A program made the position numbers and the translations under genes. From NCBI GenBank assembly GCA_024449915.1, contig JAMZAV010000639.1, positions 248,001 through 312,000 on the forward strand: a stretch of DNA of 64,000 bases, read 5' to 3'. This DNA is from Sweltsa coloradensis. Lineage: Eukaryota; Arthropoda; Insecta; Plecoptera; Chloroperlidae. Below the pieces are notes generated by a model that made no database searches, was not told the origin of the DNA, and saw nothing but the letters and a program-made list of their open reading frames with translations. Every line of letters starts with the position of its first letter. Position 1 is the stretch's first letter. Positions 59,098-64,000 of this stretch are shown here, piece by piece.

Positions 59098-61166
59098 ATT
59101 CTACCACGTTGCATACCAGTAAAAATCATGTAATGTGCGAACACACTCCGGTTTCATTAAGGCTTACATATTTTTGGATATTTCGAGATTGTTTTTTATA
59201 AAATCTGCGAAAAATTCGAAAAAGGCATTTATATCAATCCAACATTTTCAATGCAATGTAATAGGCACTGGGCTAAATGTTGAATAGTATTTTGTTTGAA
59301 TGTGAGACCATCATCTAATACCGTGATGAACATATTTAAAGTTTCTAGAGGAAAGAATTAAACATGTTCTGATGCTTCAACGTTTGATTTCTTTCCCGCG
59401 CATTTATTTTCAAACGAGTTGCTACATTCGTTCACATTTAAATGTTTTCACAATTGAGCTAGCTTATGTTTATGCATTTTTGGTCTTCTAAAATGGTTAA
59501 CATTTGTTGACGATTTTTCAATATAATATTAAATTATTATTCAAAGAAAAAAAAAGTTATTCATATATTTTAAACAATAGTCCATATTTATTTCAAATAT
59601 GATATGAGTAAAATATGATATAATAATAATAATATGCCAAAATGAGTAAGTTTATTCATCACTTTAGTATAAGTCAGTTGCTTAGGCCTATAGTGGGTAT
59701 TAAAGTCAGACCCCGTTTTCCCGCCAATGTGTTAAAAAATGTAAGTTGAAAATATTTTCCAAACTACCAAGAGAACATATTTTTAGCGCATCATTTCAAG
59801 CATAGCTATTAGAATATAATACAAGAAAAGTATTCGTCTTTGCTGTTCTCCTTTGGAAAACAATTTTCATAAGTATACAGAAACAAAGTATATAATATAC
59901 TATATATAAAAATTAACAAATTAAAACAATTGTCAACACACACTACGCTCTTGATCATTTATTACTTACTGTGTCAGGGCTCGAGCCGGTTCAACCAAAA
60001 TTTAATTGTCCTGATCCGTAAACAGAAACGTAGAACGATAAATGTAATGTCGTTTTTGTTTTCCTACATTTATGAGAATCGAAACGTAACAATATCCCAG
60101 AAAAGAAAAAACAATTGGAAAATAGAAACATTATCCGGAAAGATAAATCAATATACTATTTACCCCTTTTTGCAAATCCAGCCCATGCCTTCTTCGATGT
60201 GTCCATATTGTCTGTGGCCACGAGACCAAACTGACCAGTTACCGTGTGAAACGTCGGTCAACGTTTTTTGAAAAAATAATAAATTGCGAGACTTAGTTTG
60301 ACGTTAACGGTTGGTAATGACACAAAGCAATTTTGTAACTTTAAATTAAACGAAAGAGCAATTTTGGAAGACTTTACCGAACCGAAATGACAATAATTTT
60401 GGCTCGATTTTACTGCCTTTAATAGTTGTTTTAGATTTGCGTGAAGTCCTAAAAAGGTGAGAGGCCACAGGTCCTGGGGGACGAGCGAGACTACTGATAC
60501 AATAATTTATGTAATTTTGAACTGGCCGTACATTCTGTTTTGTTTACAAAACATCTGTTTTACAACGTTATGCCTCAAATAATGAAAAAAACATTCACAT
60601 ATTTATACTAAAAAGGGTGCGCAATTTACCTGCTGTGGAAAATTATCAAATTTTGAACGGTGACGGACACAATTTTGTTACTTTTTAAATTATTGAACAA
60701 TAGAACTTTTTTCAATCAATTTTTCAATAAAAATACCGGGCAGTAAAATTCTTATTTATAAAAAAAAATTATAACTTAACAAATTGATAACGTTTGCATT
60801 GACGGAGGAGATTAAAACATAAATGATTGCACACATGTGACAACGGTGCCACAATTAAACAGCAACGAAAACTAGTGCCGGTGAATAAAAGCTCTTACAT
60901 TTTGCAGACAATTTCTAGACCTTTTACACTTATGGGTTAAATCATTTTTACATAACAAACGTATAAGGGCAGCTTTCGCGCCTTATAAACCAAACCGGTA
61001 TGTTGTCCTATATACAAGTATTATCTTTAACAATTGAATGATATTCATGCAAATGATACCATACCTACGTATCCAGAAAGACAAAACATTATTTACTACA
61101 ACTTTTATTATTTATAACGCCTGCAATAATAAATTATATAATTCAAATTAGACGCGGGTCTCAAGT
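59098..61166. other. No recognised feature
   Basis: AT-rich. The 113-codon frame 59930-60271, the longest non-repeat frame in the window, contains CPYCLWPRD near its end but no domain I recognise, and I leave it uncalled. Confidence 0.4.
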
Positions 61167-61228
61167 GTCACACGTCACACGTCACACGTCACACGTCACA
61201 CGTCACACGTCACACGTCACACGTCACA
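61167..61228 (+). repeat. (GTCACAC)n 7-bp minisatellite
   Basis: Eight perfect GTCACAC units and a partial ninth. The perfect periodicity implies recent slippage. The spacer-free structure excludes a CRISPR array. Confidence 0.95.
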
Positions 61229-61490
61229 TCAATGCATGACGTAGAGGACGCAAACACCACGATCTTGATCGGACATTTGTTTTTGCATCATGACAAATTT
61301 ATTGTTTACGTTCTTTTTATGTGAATAATTTATACTTTGGTTGGCACGTACACAAACTCACACGCATATGGTTCTCTTATGAAGCACGGCCACTGTTTAT
61401 TTTCAAACAATATCTCGAACGGAAATGGTGTGATACAATCGTGTGTGCCGGCGGGCGGCGGCTGATAGGAGAAATCAAGACCTGTGTGTG

Positions 61491-61563
61491 GGGTTCGAAC
61501 CTAGGGATGTGATGTCACGGTGTCACGTTTTTGGGGGTTCGAACCTAGGGATGTGATGTCACG
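61491..61563 (+). repeat. 44-bp tandem duplication with B-box-like core
   Basis: GGGTTCGAACCTAGGGATGT and the following GATGTCACG occur at 61491-61519 and again at 61535-61563. GGTTCGAACC is B-box-like, so this may be a duplicated remnant of a tRNA-type SINE. Confidence 0.8.
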
Positions 61564-61895
61564 TCTGCACATCAGTCACCTTGACAAAACTTATTTTCTA
61601 GTTAATTATCTTATGTGGGCCTACAGTAAAAGTTTTTCTTTTAACCGATAATAGGTAGCAAATCAATGTTATAACTAAACCCTGATATGGTTAGGTTAGA
61701 ATATATTATTGGATATAAACAAAATATGTATTCCTACTTTTTAGGCCTGTACTAGTTTTTTTTTCCCAAAAACACGACCATACATTAAATAATTCATTGT
61801 TGTATATTTTCATGATTTTAAACTGTAAACCCAAACATCATACGAAATCCCATGATAAATAATTTTTCATGTACAACATGTGAACTAACTTTTAG

Positions 61896-62526
61896 TTTAA
61901 GGCTATTCGACCGCGTTTTTCTATTTTCCAAAATATGCTACCAAGTAAAAATATAGTAAATGGCTTTGAAACTAGCTATTTAAAAAATCAAAATATTTTT
62001 TTCAAATTTTTCGGATCCGGTACACGGCCAATATAGCCACCTCAAATAATTTACAACTTCAATTCTCCAAGACACACCATTCAACGTAGGGTGTTGTGTT
62101 TTTGTGACATTCATTTTCAACTGTTTTTCTATGGAAAGACAGAGAGAAAAAATATTTATTTTAACAACTGTCTTTCCCTGCGAATTTTTTGGTTTGGCGG
62201 TACAAATCGGGAAAAAATACCGCCAAACGAAAAAATTCGCAAGAAAGACGTTGTTAAAATAAATATTTTTTCTCTCAGTCTTTCCATAGAAAAACAGTTA
62301 AAATGAATGTCACAAAAACACAACACCCTACGTTTAATTGTGTGCCTTGGCGAATTGAAGTTGTAAATTATTTTGAGGGGGTCTATATTGGCCGTGTACC
62401 GGATCAGAAAAATTTGAAAAAAATATTTTTGATTTTTTAAAATAGCCAGGTTTCAAAGCCATTCACTATATTTTGACTTTGTAGCATATTTTGGAAAATA
62501 GAAAAACGCGGTCAAATAGCCTTAAA
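61896..62526. mobile_element. 631-bp palindromic foldback element
   Basis: Outer ends are TTTAAGGCTATTCGACCGCG and the inverse of CGCGGTCAAATAGCCTTAAA. The arms of about 305 bp match with few differences to the centre, where GGTTTGGCGGTA and TACCGCCAAAC flank a 15-bp loop (about 62201-62215). There is no coding capacity; the 71-codon frame 62091-62306 is arm sequence read across the centre. No clear target duplication could be fixed because the flanks are AT-rich. Long-TIR MITEs and foldback elements have this form. Confidence 0.8.
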
Positions 62527-62983
62527 ATTTAACGTTATCACTGATTTTTAAATAACCAAACTTAATTAAAAATTTGCACCGGAGATGAAAATATAGTTAT
62601 CTTTATTGAATGGCTATACCGACACTTAAAGAGGTGTCATGCAAGACTCATGAAGTTATGTTATGGCTTGGAGAGAACATGCTTAAACCCGACCGAAGTC
62701 AATTTGTGTGGAATCGTGAAAAGCTGTCCTCTAAATTGACGAAAATGTTTAGTTTTGTGTTCATGTGTTACGACGTACGTCTTTAGAAAAGCTTTGAGCG
62801 CGTTTTTGCGTAAGGTGTTGCTTTACGTCTTACAATCCTGAACAATTTTCTGAACATTACCTTGCAAATTTAAATTATTTACTGATAAAAAATCGATAAT
62901 CGAAGTTTATACATATATGTCCAAACTGTATAACCAAATTCAATAATACTTATTTCAAAACGAAATGATTTTTTTTAATTAAA
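62527..62983. other. No recognised feature
   Basis: AT-rich. Confidence 0.5.
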
Positions 62984-63441
62984 GGGGTCGTAGCTCCTAT
63001 TGATCGTCCGTCCGTATGGGGCGTTACGTTTTACTATGACGCCGAGCACGAACGTCCAATTAGCATGCATTTATTTTGTTTACCAAAATTGTCATGCACA
63101 TTTCAAAGCCCGCCAAAATGGGTCAAATGATCAAAAAGAGCATTGTTTTTTTGTTTTTTTTGTTTTTAGATGAATTTTTTTTTTTTCCTTTGATCATTAG
63201 ACCGATTTTGGCGGCAAGGCTTTGAAATGTTGCATTGAAGTTTTTTAGAAAATTTAGATACGAGGTTTTGCAAATGTAGATACGAGGTTTTGCAAATGTA
63301 GATACGAGGTTTTGCCACTTAGGTATCGCATTGCTCGCAACAAGGATGATAGAGAATGTTTTTGGTGACCCCTGGGAATAAGAGAAAGTGGCTCCCCACA
63401 CTCTCGAGAGTTTAACATTCACAACCCGGCAACCTCCCCCA
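62984..63441 (+). repeat. Family C dispersed repeat, copy 6 (divergent)
   Basis: GGGGTCGTAGCTCC, GATCGTCCGTCCGTATGGGG, GCCGAGCACGAACGTCCAAT, TTTTTGGTGACCCCTGGG and the end ACCCGGCAACCTCCCCCAA. It follows the order of copies 3 and 5 but carries a T/A-rich stretch and the 22-bp tandem repeat inside. Confidence 0.5.
63255..63315 (+). repeat. 22-bp tandem repeat, 2.8 copies
   Basis: TAGATACGAGGTTTTGCAAA units start at 63255, 63277 and 63299, and the third is cut after GAGGTTTTGC. It lies inside family C copy 6. Confidence 0.9.
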
Positions 63442-64000
63442 ATACGAATTCATCTGCTTAGCTTAAAGACGAACTGTTTGATTGATCAAGTTTCCTTTGC
63501 TCCCTCTTTTTGGGAACCCCCCACATTTAATTTTTTTTCTATTTATTATGTGTATACGCTGTCAGCCAAAAATAAAATTACGGATTCGTTGTTTTCGACG
63601 CTCGGGTTTGGGGGTTTTGTTTTGCTACGTATCCTAGTTTATAAGAAATTGTAACCCGTTTTTAACGAGCTTTTTTATCTCATACTTTTCTTTACATATT
63701 AAGTGAATATTAAAAATTAATTAAATATTTAACAGCAATCTTCAACATCAATGTTGTAATAATCTTCCTCCTTGATTTATCCAAGGGATCCCTCATCATC
63801 ATGCCTGAGGGAAATGTGAATCATTACAGAGAAGCCGGTAGTTACATAACACATGGCTAAAGGTGTTGTGAAGGTTTTTCTAGGTTTATATCTCAGACCG
63901 TCAACAGAAGTCGTTCAATGACACTCCTCACTCACTCTGGCCTTCCCTTTAACCCACAATGGCTCGAGTCCTCGTTTGATAATAGCAATCGTTCGCTATG
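63442..64000. other. No recognised feature
   Basis: An 88-codon frame (63388-63654) starts in family C and has no domain. The remainder is AT-rich to the window end. Confidence 0.45.

Noticed and set aside
59930..60271. 113-codon ORF as a protein-coding gene
   Set aside because: It is the longest non-repeat frame, but has no recognised domain and its composition follows the AT-rich background; a frame of this size can occur by chance.
61167..61228. CRISPR array
   Set aside because: Units of 7 bp with no spacers; the 125-bp and 22-bp repeats are also plain tandem repeats. The sequence is eukaryotic.
62091..62306. 71-codon ORF
   Set aside because: It lies across the centre of a palindrome; its reading frame is a by-product of the inverted arms.

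Overview
This window looks like a gene-poor, repeat-rich stretch of an AT-rich metazoan (invertebrate-type) nuclear genome. The reasons are the many degraded non-LTR retrotransposon ends, tRNA- and 5S-derived SINEs, long foldback elements, trinucleotide and homopolymer microsatellites, and the absence of closely packed long reading frames, ribosome-binding sites or operons. I cannot name the species. No intact protein-coding gene is visible. Nearly all reading frames of 60-110 codons are chance ORFs or lie inside repeats, and I annotate only those I can tie to something.

Layout. 0-6 kb: AT-rich background with a tRNA-derived SINE (about 1.9-2.2 kb), a 5S-rRNA-like SINE (3.0-3.4 kb) and a LINE 3' end (5.1-5.25 kb). 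6-13 kb: three long copies of a Helitron-like non-autonomous family (A) at 6373, 6988 and 11958, with SINEs and LINE 3' ends between them, one of which still encodes a recognisable ORF2 C-terminus (10592-10705, minus). 14.5-16.6 kb: the best protein evidence in the window, two 5'-truncated Dong/R4-type retrotransposons, each embedded in (TAA)n, giving TAA-element-TAA-element-TAA. 18.7-20.8 kb: a LINE remnant split by a 650-bp TIR element, next to a second Helitron-like family (E2) and a foldback element. 22-28 kb: a 5S-like SINE, a LINE 3'UTR with a triplicated 125-bp unit, and a 1-kb Helitron-like element of family B. 28-47 kb: SINEs, another family A copy (32086), repeat families C and D, and a LINE ORF C-terminus (42,766-42,846). 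47-64 kb: an old family A copy, SINEs, poly-C tracts, a second foldback copy (52,980), a second E copy (54,541), a CpG-rich block with a possible first exon (57,650-58,025), a 7-bp minisatellite and a 631-bp near-perfect palindrome (61,896-62,526).

How the parts relate. Three repeat families with different bodies (A, B, E) end in the same way: a short hairpin followed by CTAG. A and B also share a start rich in GAGCGAAGCGA, an adjacent poly-T/A tract and an internal tandem duplication. This suggests one transposition machinery, probably rolling-circle, mobilising several non-autonomous families. No transposase, RepHel protein or intact reverse transcriptase is present, so every element here would depend on enzymes supplied from elsewhere. 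The two places most likely to belong to host genes are the CpG-rich block ending at a consensus splice donor (58,019/58,020) and the 53.7-54.3 kb interval with two short ORFs in good start contexts. Both are inferences. All repeat comparisons were made by eye.
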